Below, piece after piece: positions 10,151-16,583 of a DNA stretch of 34,012 nt (its first letter is position 1; the number at the start of each line of letters is the position of its first letter). The translations under genes were made by a program, and so were the position numbers. Origin of the DNA: Pseudomonadota bacterium (GTDB lineage Bacteria > Pseudomonadota > Alphaproteobacteria > Rhizobiales > Phreatobacteraceae); NCBI GenBank assembly GCA_023416965.1, contig JAEZGJ010000225.1:1-34012 (forward strand). Direction: 5' to 3'. The notes beneath the pieces were generated by a model that saw nothing but the letters and a program-made list of their open reading frames with translations, made no database searches and had not been told where the DNA came from.

Positions 10151-10659
10151 TCACCTCACCCCCGCACTCACCCCACACGCCTGTGCATGCGCGGGCGCCG
10201 GCCGGCGCTCCAGCCGGAAGGTCGTGCAACCATCGGCCTGCGTCACCCGGCCGGCGAGGACTGTGCCGGCGCGGTCGACCGTGCCGGCGAGGCCGACCGT
10301 CTCGTAGTCGCGCGGGCGGACGATCCAGCGGCCGCCGGCCAGCGTCAGGCTGCGGGTGGCGGGGTCGAAGCGGCCCGTCTGGCTGAAGCAGCCGGTGGGG
10401 ACACCGGGATTGCCCGGGTCGGCGTAGAAGTGGAAGGTCGCGCGCACGCGCCCGCCCTCCGGTTCCTCGACCGTGAGGGTGAGGCCCGTGCGTCCCTGCA
10501 GGCAGACATAGGTGCCGGTCCAGGTGCCGGCGATGGCGACCGTGCCGGCCGGCGGCGCGGTCTCTGGGGGGCTTCGGACTTGCCCTTGGTCTGGGCCAGC
10601 GCCACGTTGGCAGTTGCGAGCGGGAGGAGGCAGGCGAGGGCGGGGACGATCGGGCGCAT
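10151..10659 (-). pseudogene. Secreted beta-rich protein gene with a frameshift
   Basis: On the minus strand a GGAGG-preceded ATG at 10659 opens a signal peptide (IVPALACLLPLATANVALAQ). After about 30 residues the frame turns into Arg/Pro-rich nonsense. One frame over, a protein-like sequence runs to the stop at 10151, with segments GTWTGTYVCLQGRTGL, FHFYADPGNPGVPTGCFSQ, GRFDPATRSLTLAGG, WIVRPRDYE and GCTTFRLERR. The frames meet at a run of six C (plus strand 10566-10571, six G). Adding one base there would join KGKSEAPPE to TAPPAGTVAIAG and restore about 169 residues. The mature part looks like a small beta-barrel or lipocalin-like domain seen in periplasmic proteins of alphaproteobacteria. 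The shift may be a genuine mutation, a phase-variable tract or a sequencing error. It lies 77 bases after the diguanylate cyclase, on the same strand. Confidence 0.75.
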
Positions 10660-10736
10660 GGAGCCTCCGCGGTTGCGCCGCCGGAGGCGGACGAGCCCCG
10701 AATTCGTGCGGATCAGCCGGGCCGGGTCAAGGCCTC

Positions 10737-11909
10737 TCAGCCGGCCAGCCGCATGCCGTCCTCGCGCGCCACGACGCGGTTGCGACCGGTGCGCTTGGCC
10801 TCGTAGAGGCAGGCGTCGGCGCGGTCGATGAGGTGGTCGAGATCGGGCTTGCCGCCGGCGATGGCGGAGACGCCGATGCTGATCGAGACGTGGACCATTT
10901 CGCCGCCGGCGCAGATGTCGAGGCTGGCGATGCGGGCGCGCAGGCCCTCGGCGATGACGGCGGCCGTCTGGAGGGTGGTGTTGGGAAGGAGGGCGGCGAA
11001 TTCCTCGCCGCCCAGTCGACCGAAGGTATCGGTGGGGCGCAGATGGGCGCGGATGGTCTCCGCCACCTTGACGAGGACTGCGTCGCCGCCGGCATGGCCG
11101 ACCGTATCGTTGATCGCCTTGAAGCGGTCGACGTCGATGACGAGCATGCAGGCCGGCCAGTGGTCGGTCTCAGCGACGAGCCGCTCGGCCGTGTTCATGA
11201 AGGCGCGGCGGTTCGGCTGGCCGGTGAGCACGTCCGTCTCCGCGGCGCGGCGATAGCGCTCCTCGGCGCGGTCCTTGATCAGCGAGAGCTGGAGGAAGGA
11301 GATCAGCGTCACGTGGATGAGCGATTCCATCATGATCAGCGTGACGATCGGCGAGGCGGTGATCTCGTTGGTGGCCGGGACCGTGCTGACCAGCGGCGGG
11401 AGCATGCGGATCGTGAAGACACAGCCATGGGCGGTCAGCCAGAAGGCAGCGGGCCGGCGGGTGACGAGGTGCTCGTCCTTGAGAGTCAGGAGGGCCCAGG
11501 CGGCGATGAAAGAACAGGCCGCGATGATCCCGGAATTGACGATGAGGCGCCATTCGACGCTGGCGATGAAGGCCGGCCAGAGGCAGAGGGCGAGCCAGAG
11601 GCCCGCGGGCGCCGCCACCCAGGCCCAGACCAGACGGCGGCGGCAGAAGTCCATCGTGCCCTTCACGTTCAGGCAATAGCCGAGGATGATCAGAGCGTTG
11701 CCGATGACGACGGTGAACAGTTCGGGCACGAAGCCGCGCAGCGCCAACATGGCCGCTCCGACGCCGCCGAGAATGTTGGCGATACCCCAAGCGACGAGGC
11801 TGCGGCGGTCGCTGTTCTGCCGCGAGGAGACGAGCAGAAGCGCGCCGGTCGTCAGCGCGATCAGGACGACGGACAGGGCAATCGTCCGGGGGTTCAGAAA
11901 TTCGTGCAC
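10737..11909 (-). CDS. Membrane-bound diguanylate cyclase (GGDEF)
   Basis: This enzyme makes cyclic di-GMP from two GTP. The 390-residue protein has about six predicted membrane helices in residues 8-215, a short linker (RAEERYRRAAETD) and a C-terminal GGDEF domain. The active-site motif is GGEEF at 300-304. An inhibitory I-site RPTD is at 291-294, exactly five residues before it, as in PleD. VIDVDRFKAIND supplies the metal aspartates. One position of the usual TGLPNRR motif reads TGQPNRR. The GTG start at 11909 has GAGG eight bases upstream. The membrane part could sense an unknown signal. It is probably co-transcribed with the frameshifted gene downstream. Confidence 0.93.
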   Translation of the reverse strand: MHEFLNPRTIALSVVLIALTTGALLLVSSRQNSDRRSLVAWGIANILGGVGAAMLALRGFVPELFTVVIGNALIILGYCLNVKGTMDFCRRRLVWAWVAAPAGLWLALCLWPAFIASVEWRLIVNSGIIAACSFIAAWALLTLKDEHLVTRRPAAFWLTAHGCVFTIRMLPPLVSTVPATNEITASPIVTLIMMESLIHVTLISFLQLSLIKDRAEERYRRAAETDVLTGQPNRRAFMNTAERLVAETDHWPACMLVIDVDRFKAINDTVGHAGGDAVLVKVAETIRAHLRPTDTFGRLGGEEFAALLPNTTLQTAAVIAEGLRARIASLDICAGGEMVHVSISIGVSAIAGGKPDLDHLIDRADACLYEAKRTGRNRVVAREDGMRLAG

Positions 11910-12032
11910 GGTGATCCTCGCCCGGCGGCGGACGGGTGCTCGGGCCCCCCAGCCGGATGATCAACTGTCGCCCAGATTCCTTTGACCCTTCGTTAAGCCC
12001 GTCGAATTGCACAGGGAGCATTCGATAAAATG

Positions 12033-12067
12033 AAAAACGGACCGGCCGAGGGGGCAGCCGGTCCGTT
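12033..12067 (-). terminator. Terminator of the small Arg-rich secreted protein gene
   Basis: An 11-bp stem, AACGGACCGGC (12036-12046) with GCCGGTCCGTT (12057-12067), has a 10-base loop. Read on the minus strand it ends in five T (A run 12033-12037 on the plus strand). It lies 28 bases beyond the stop codon at 12095. Confidence 0.85.
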
Positions 12068-12094
12068 CTCCGTCAGCTCACACGCTACGCCGGA

Positions 12095-12379
12095 TCAGTA
12101 CCAGCGACACACGCGGTAGCCGCGACGGTTGATGAAGCAGCGCCGGCGGCGGCGCGGCGGCGGGACGAAGCGGCGCGGCGGCGGTCCGCGGCGGCGATAC
12201 CGTCGACGCTGCTGCATCTCCTCGGGGGATCCTGCAAGGGGTGCGGCGGGCTGCAGGGCCGACCTCACTCCGGAGAGATCCAAGGCTTGCGCTGGTGCAG
12301 CCTGGGCTCCGGTAAACGCGGCGGTGGTGGTGACGGCCAAACCGCCGGCAAGGGCCGTCAGAAAGATCCGGCGTTCCAT
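12095..12379 (-). CDS. Small secreted Arg-rich two-cysteine protein, paralogue A
   Basis: The 94-residue product starts MERRIFLTALAGG, a Tat-like signal (RRxFL) that could be cleaved after AQA near residue 27-32. The mature part has a short segment SGVRSAL...EEMQQRR, a very basic stretch of Arg and Pro, and the end RRRRCFINRRGYRVCRWY. The only two cysteines lie in that end, as C-x9-C. The gene at 15548-16027 has the same plan and the same ending (RRRCWINRFGRRVCR), so the two are paralogues. I recognise no named family. The ATG at 12379 is preceded by GGAGGAAG. An ATG 11 codons upstream is in frame but adds residues unlike a signal. Its function is unknown; a periplasmic or cell-surface cationic protein with one disulfide is my inference. 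Confidence 0.75.
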   Translation of the reverse strand: MERRIFLTALAGGLAVTTTAAFTGAQAAPAQALDLSGVRSALQPAAPLAGSPEEMQQRRRYRRRGPPPRRFVPPPRRRRRCFINRRGYRVCRWY

Positions 12380-12514
12380 GTCGCTTCCTCCTCGTGTGAA
12401 GTGTTTCAGCACCGAACCTCAACACATGCGAGGGAAGTTGGTTCCCTCGTGCCAGTCGGATTGTCACAGGTCGCTGCCCTTGACGCTCCGGTGGCCGGGC
12501 TCCAAGTCTCGCCG

Positions 12515-13243
12515 ATGACCTTTCTCTCCTCCTGGTCCGCCCCGCGAATGCTGCGTCTCCTGCGCGAAGAGCTCGGCCTCGCCATCGTCTTGGTGGTCAT
12601 TGCAGGTGGCATCCTCGCTTTCCTCAGGCTGGCGGACATCGTGGTGGAGGGCGAGACGGAAGCCTTCGACCGGGCGGTGCTGCTGCTTTTCCGCGACCCC
12701 GGCAACCTCGCGCAGGGTCCGGGGCCGGCCTGGCTCTCGGGTGTGATGCGCGACATCACCGCGCTGGGCGGGCTGGCGGTGCTGACCCTCATCGTGGCGG
12801 TGACGACCATCTACCTCGTGCTCGTCGGCAAGCGGGCCGCCGCCCTGTTCGTCCTCGCCGCGGTGGTGGGAGGAACGCTCATCAGCCACGGCATGAAGCT
12901 GTTCTTTGACCGGCCGCGCCCCGACCTCATCCCCAACGCGCCGCTCGAACTGACCGCGAGCTTCCCCTCCGGCCACGCCATGATCTCGGCCGTGACCTAC
13001 CTGACACTCGGCGTGTTGCTGACCCGCCTCGACGCGCCGCGCCGGGTTCATGCCTATTTTCTTGTCGTGGCCGTGGTGATGACCGTGCTGATCGGCATCA
13101 GCCGCGTCTATCTCGGCGTGCACTGGCCGACAGATGTTCTCGCGGGCTGGTGCCTCGGCGCCGCGTGGGCCCTGTTCTGCTGGCTCGTGGCGCTGTGGCT
13201 GCAGCGGCGCGGCAAGATCGAGCGCTCGGCCGACCGCGCCTGA
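12515..13243 (+). CDS. PAP2-family membrane phosphatase
   Basis: This is a lipid-phosphate phosphatase of the PAP2 type (phosphatidic acid, undecaprenyl-PP or similar substrates), 242 residues with about six membrane helices. The three active-site motifs are present: K-x6-RP with K128 and R135-P136 (KLFFDRPRP), PSGH at 151-154 and SR-x5-H with S196, R197 and H203, followed by D207 (SRVYLGVHWPTD). The catalytic residues would face the periplasm. I chose the ATG at 12515; another at 12548 is possible, and the longer open frame upstream overlaps the divergent gene. It may form an operon with the two membrane-protein genes that follow. Confidence 0.9.
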   Translation: MTFLSSWSAPRMLRLLREELGLAIVLVVIAGGILAFLRLADIVVEGETEAFDRAVLLLFRDPGNLAQGPGPAWLSGVMRDITALGGLAVLTLIVAVTTIYLVLVGKRAAALFVLAAVVGGTLISHGMKLFFDRPRPDLIPNAPLELTASFPSGHAMISAVTYLTLGVLLTRLDAPRRVHAYFLVVAVVMTVLIGISRVYLGVHWPTDVLAGWCLGAAWALFCWLVALWLQRRGKIERSADRA

Positions 13244-13340
13244 CCTGCCGGCACATCTTGACCGTCGCGGCCCCGGCGTCGCAGGCTGGTTGCCGCGGGG
13301 CGAGGGGCCCCGCCGACGGCCTGTCGGGGGCGTGACGGTC

Positions 13341-13541
13341 ATGATGGTGGCAGTGTTCGCGACGCTGGTGCTGGCCATCCTGCTCGGCCAGTTCGGGCCG
13401 CGCTGGGCGGCATTGGCGAGCCTCTTCACCTGCCTCTGCCTCTTCGTCTGGCTGTTCCTTTTCGAGATCTACAGCCCCGAATATGGCTTCAGGCTGCCCT
13501 GGCTGCAGGTCGGCACCGCCGTGCAGCCGCGGGAGGCCTGA
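13341..13541 (+). CDS. Small two-helix membrane protein upstream of dsbB
   Basis: This is a 66-residue protein with two hydrophobic segments (MVAVFATLVLAILLG and LASLFTCLCLFVWLFLF) and a short polar tail. The stop is two bases before the ATG of the DsbB-like gene, so the two are almost certainly co-translated. Small proteins of unknown function (annotated DUF5993 as far as I recall) sit beside dsbB genes in other bacteria, and this gene could belong to that group; the match is by context and topology, not by a motif I can verify. The ATG at 13341 follows a GGGGG tract about ten bases upstream; a GTG at 13332 is the alternative. Confidence 0.65.
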   Translation: MMVAVFATLVLAILLGQFGPRWAALASLFTCLCLFVWLFLFEIYSPEYGFRLPWLQVGTAVQPREA

Positions 13542-13543
13542 CC

Positions 13544-14176
13544 ATGCTCGGCGGCGTCGTCGCGGTCGACCTGCCTGTCACCCGCATGGAACGGGTGGCG
13601 GCCGGGCTGAACTATCTCTTCCTCGCCGGCATGCTCGTGGCCATCGACACCGTGCTCACCGCCGCCATGGTGATGCAGTTCGCCAAGGGTGAACTGCCGT
13701 GCCCGCTCTGCCTGCTGCAGCGGGTGGCGCTGTTTGGCGTCGGCTTCGCGGTGATGCAGAATTTCCGCGCCTTCTCCCACCGCAACACGGGGATCGGCCT
13801 CATCTTCGCGCTCCTGCTGCTCATCGTCTCGGTGCGCCAGACGCTGCTCGACATCGTGCCGCGTCCGGACCACGCCTATGTCGGCTCGGCGGTGTTCGGC
13901 CTGCACATGCCGGTCTGGTCGGTGATCATCGCCACGGTCCTGATCGCCGCGCAGGCCATCGCCCTGGCCCTGTTCGGCGGCGAGCGCCGGGTGGCGCGGC
14001 TTCATGTGGAGGCCTTCCCGGCCCTGGCGCGGGTGGCCGATTTCGCCGCCGCCTATCTCATCGTTCTAGCGCTCATCAATCTCGGCGCGGTCGTCCTGCA
14101 ATGCGGCTTCGGTGCCTGCCACACCGACGGCTACAAGCTGGTCCGGCTGGGGCTCGACGGGCTCTGGGCCCCCTGA
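13544..14176 (+). CDS. dsbB: DsbB-like disulfide bond formation protein
   Basis: DsbB reoxidises the periplasmic thiol oxidase DsbA and passes electrons to quinone. The 210-residue protein has four or five membrane helices and the first redox pair CPLC at 53-56, in the family context LPCPLCLLQR, where the following arginine is the quinone-site residue of DsbB. The second pair is C187-x4-C192 (QCGFGACHTDGYK), near the C-terminus after the last helix, rather than in the central periplasmic loop as in E. coli DsbB. This belongs to a DsbB branch with an extra C-terminal helix. The gene symbol names the family and not a proven orthologue. No dsbA is in the window. Two secreted two-cysteine proteins lie on either side. 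Confidence 0.85.
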   Translation: MLGGVVAVDLPVTRMERVAAGLNYLFLAGMLVAIDTVLTAAMVMQFAKGELPCPLCLLQRVALFGVGFAVMQNFRAFSHRNTGIGLIFALLLLIVSVRQTLLDIVPRPDHAYVGSAVFGLHMPVWSVIIATVLIAAQAIALALFGGERRVARLHVEAFPALARVADFAAAYLIVLALINLGAVVLQCGFGACHTDGYKLVRLGLDGLWAP

Positions 14177-14194
14177 CGGCCGCTCCGGCATAAG

Positions 14195-14219
14195 AAAGCC
14201 CGGCGCCGGGCCGGGCTTT
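14195..14219. terminator. Bidirectional terminator between dsbB and the TRAP gene
   Basis: A 10-bp stem, AAAGCCCGGC (14195-14204) with GCCGGGCTTT (14210-14219), has a 5-base loop. The A-rich left side and T-rich right side let it serve both convergent genes. Confidence 0.85.
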
Positions 14220-14264
14220 CCGAATCGCATGACGGCAGCCGCCGCCATGGTCCCGCAACCTGAG

Positions 14265-15374
14265 TCAGCGCCCCTGCACCTGCGACGAGGTAAAGGCGTC
14301 GAAGGGCAGTTCCGCGACACGGAACCAGATCTGCTCCTTGCGCCAGTAGGGCAGCCAGGAGTCGTAGAACTTGCGGAAGTTGGCGTTGCCGGCCGCGAGT
14401 TCGCCATAGAGGGCCTGGGCCTCGCGGAAGGCGGCCTGCATGACGTCCTGCGGGAAAGCGCGGAGTTCGGCGCCGCTGGCGACCAGGCGGAACAGGGCGT
14501 CGGGATTGGCATGGTCGTATTTGGCGACGCAGAGGGTGAGCGCCTCGGCGCAGGCGGCCTCGAGCACCGCGCGGTAATGGGCCGGCAGGCCGTTCCACTT
14601 GTCCAGGTTCACGAAGAGAGAGACGTTGGCGCAGCCCTCCCAGAAGCCAGGATAGTAGTAGTACTTGGCGACGCGCTGGAAGCCGAGCTTCTCGTCGTCG
14701 GCGGGGCCGGAGAATTCCGCCGCGTCGATGGTGCCGCGCTCGAGCGAGGGATAGATGTCACCGCCGCCGATCTGCTGCGGCACGACCCCGAGGCGGGCCA
14801 TGATGGTGCCGCCGAGACCGGCGATGCGGAACTTCAGGCCCTTGAGGTCGGCGATCGACTTGATCTCCTTGCGGAACCAGCCGCCCATCTGGGCGCCCGT
14901 ATTGCCGGAGGGGATGGCGTGGACGTTGTGGCCCTTCATGAACTCGGCGACGAGTTCGCGGCCGCCACCCTGATAGAGCCAGGCATTGTGCTGTCGGGTG
15001 TTGAGACCGAAGGGCAGGGAGGTGTCGAAGGCGAAGGCCGGGTCCTTGCCGATATAGAAGCTGGAAAGCGAGTGGCCGCATTCCACCGTGCCGTTCTGCA
15101 CCGCGTCGAGCGCCTGCAGGGCGGGAACGATCTCGCCGGCGGCGAAGGGCTGGATCTGGAACTGGCCGTCGGTGGCCTCGGCGACGCGCTTCGCCACCTG
15201 GGTGGACAGGCCGTAGAGCGTGTCGAGGCTCTTCGGATAGGAGGAGGTCAGGCGCCAGGAGATCTTCGGATTGGCCTGGGCGAGGGCAGGCGTGGCGAGG
15301 GTAGCGGCGGCGCCAGCAAGTCCGGCCGTGCCGATCATGCGGCGGCGTGTGGGGGCGGTGTCCCGGATGGACAT
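14265..15374 (-). CDS. TRAP transporter substrate-binding protein, TakP-like
   Basis: This is a periplasmic solute-binding protein of the DctP family, 369 residues with a Tat signal (PTRRRMIGTAGLAG, cleavage near ALAQA). Long segments match what I remember of TakP, the 2-oxoacid-binding protein of Rhodobacter sphaeroides: ISWRLTSSYPKSLDTLYG, NTGAQMGGWFRKEI, LGVVPQQIGGGDIYPSLE and YYYYPGFWEG. The DLKGLKFR segment carries the arginine that binds the ligand carboxylate in the family. TakP binds pyruvate and other 2-oxoacids with Na+. The two permease subunits normally encoded beside it are not in this window. The ATG at 15374 has GGAGGAG upstream. Confidence 0.92.
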   Translation of the reverse strand: MSIRDTAPTRRRMIGTAGLAGAAATLATPALAQANPKISWRLTSSYPKSLDTLYGLSTQVAKRVAEATDGQFQIQPFAAGEIVPALQALDAVQNGTVECGHSLSSFYIGKDPAFAFDTSLPFGLNTRQHNAWLYQGGGRELVAEFMKGHNVHAIPSGNTGAQMGGWFRKEIKSIADLKGLKFRIAGLGGTIMARLGVVPQQIGGGDIYPSLERGTIDAAEFSGPADDEKLGFQRVAKYYYYPGFWEGCANVSLFVNLDKWNGLPAHYRAVLEAACAEALTLCVAKYDHANPDALFRLVASGAELRAFPQDVMQAAFREAQALYGELAAGNANFRKFYDSWLPYWRKEQIWFRVAELPFDAFTSSQVQGR

Positions 15375-15499
15375 GATGTCTCCTCCTGTAGGCTTGGCGG
15401 GGAGCGGCCGGGCCGCTCCCGAGGGGCGCGGACCATAGACCGCTCCCCCGGGGCCTGCTCTGCGCTGCGGTCCGGTCTGCCATCCGGCCCGCCCATGGC

Positions 15500-15524
15500 A
15501 AAAGCCCGGCACGGGGCCGGGCTT
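15500..15524 (-). terminator. Terminator of the Gly/Tyr/Arg-rich protein gene
   Basis: A 9-bp stem, AAGCCCGGC (15502-15510) with GCCGGGCTT (15516-15524), has a 5-base loop and ends on the minus strand in TTTT. Its stem is nearly identical to the terminator at 14195-14219. It lies 24 bases beyond the stop at 15548. Confidence 0.8.
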
Positions 15525-15547
15525 CTGCGAGGCGGACGAGCCGGCCG

Positions 15548-16027
15548 TCAGAAGAAGGGCAAGAAGGGGAACGGGACCGCCGGCCTGCGGCAGACGCGGC
15601 GCCCGAATCGGTTGATCCAGCAGCGGCGCCGGTAGCCCCAGGGCCCGCCGTAATAGGCGCCGCCATAATAGGGGCCGCCGTAGTACGGACCGCCATAGTA
15701 GCGCCTGCGGTAATAGGGCCGGCCGTAGAAGCCACGGCGGCGCCAGCCGGGTCCGCCCCCGCCGTAGAAGCGCGGGCCACCCCCACGGAAGCGCCGGCCT
15801 CCGCCGTGGAACCCGCGACCGCCACCACCGCGGAAACCGCCACCACGCCGTCCGCCGCCACCGCCGGGGCCGCGACGCTGCATCTCGACTGGCGCCGACG
15901 GGCCGGTACCCAAGGCACCCTGAACGTCGGCCAGGCCGATGGGGCCCGCCGCCCTCGCCGGCGCGGCAGAGGCCGCTGCGGCCGTTGTCCCGGCCAGAGC
16001 CGCGACGATGAAATATCTCCGATCCAT
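15548..16027 (-). CDS. Secreted Gly/Tyr/Arg-rich two-cysteine protein, paralogue B
   Basis: The 159-residue product starts MDRRYFIVAALAG, a Tat-like signal with RRxFI that could be cleaved after ARA. It continues with the segment LADVQGAL...VEMQRRG, which aligns with paralogue A at 12095-12379. A long low-complexity region follows: Gly/Arg repeats (GGGRRGGGFRGGGG), then YYGGP repeats. The end RRRCWINRFGRRVCRRP keeps the C-[FW]-I-N-R-x-G-x-R-V-C-R pattern, again with the only two cysteines of the protein. The tail PFPFLPFF is hydrophobic and aromatic. It is likely periplasmic or surface-exposed; the function is unknown. The ATG at 16027 is preceded by GAGGAG. Confidence 0.78.
   Translation of the reverse strand: MDRRYFIVAALAGTTAAAASAAPARAAGPIGLADVQGALGTGPSAPVEMQRRGPGGGGGRRGGGFRGGGGRGFHGGGRRFRGGGPRFYGGGGPGWRRRGFYGRPYYRRRYYGGPYYGGPYYGGAYYGGPWGYRRRCWINRFGRRVCRRPAVPFPFLPFF
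15645..15704 (-). repeat. Four tandem 15-bp repeats coding YYGGP units
   Basis: Four consecutive 15-base units begin CCGCC(A/G)TA(A/G)TA at 15645, 15660, 15675 and 15690. They encode the YYGG(P/A) repeats of the secreted protein on the minus strand. The unit keeps the reading frame, so copy-number change would lengthen or shorten the protein by five residues. Confidence 0.8.
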
Positions 16028-16184
16028 GACCTGTCTCCTCGACCGTCTCCTCCCCCGGTCGAGGATGAACGATGGCCAGTCTTGCCGGTTCCAGCAGGCG
16101 TCGCTCCGGCGGGACGCTTGGCAGGGCTGCGGCGGGCGTCTATGTGCGGGGGAAAGACCCGACCGCCCCGCGAGGAGCCCGACC

Positions 16185-16427
16185 GTGACTGATCTGCCTG
16201 CGCTGCCGGACCGCCTGTCTACCGATCCGAAGAGCCCCTATTACGACGAGGCCGTGCTGTCGCGCGAGGTCGGCATCCGCTTCAAAGGCGCCGAGAAGAC
16301 CAATGTCGAGGAATACTGTGTCTCGGAAGGGTGGATTCGCGTCGCCGCGGGGGCGGCCAAGGACCGGTTCGGCAATCCGCTGACGGTGAAGCTGAAGGGG
16401 CCGGTGGAGCCCTATTACAAAGGCTGA
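16185..16427 (+). CDS. DUF3297-like small protein
   Basis: This 80-residue cytosolic protein has the sequence pattern I associate with the DUF3297 family: LPDRLSTDPKSPYYDEAVL, IRFKGAEKTNVEEYCVSEGW and DRFGNPLTVKLKGPVEPYY. The function is unknown. The GTG at 16185 is chosen because CGAGGAGCC stands about five bases upstream and because the family begins close to LPDRLS; the frame is open further upstream but encodes low-complexity residues overlapping the divergent gene. It lies upstream of glmM with a gap of about 156 bases. Confidence 0.85.
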   Translation: MTDLPALPDRLSTDPKSPYYDEAVLSREVGIRFKGAEKTNVEEYCVSEGWIRVAAGAAKDRFGNPLTVKLKGPVEPYYKG

Positions 16428-16583
16428 CGCGCGGCCGCGCGGTGCCGCGTCACCTGTCACGGTCGCTCACCATTTGTGAATGGCGCGCGGCGACAGGGTT
16501 CGCATCCCCGCCTATAAGATGGGACACAGGCCTGTTCCACGAATCGCCAGACGAATCTCCCGAAGCCGCACGAGACCACGCCC

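Noticed and set aside
10512..11960. A plus-strand open frame of 482 codons opposite the diguanylate cyclase.
   Set aside because: Antisense to intact GGDEF motifs; no homology recognised and typical shadow composition.
14112..15635. A long plus-strand open frame across the TRAP binding protein (507 codons).
   Set aside because: It lies opposite a gene with clear TakP likeness and Tat signal, crosses two terminators, and has antisense-type composition.
15645..15704. Short regular repeats considered as a CRISPR-like array.
   Set aside because: The units are 15 bases, directly abutting without spacers, and in frame with a coding sequence.
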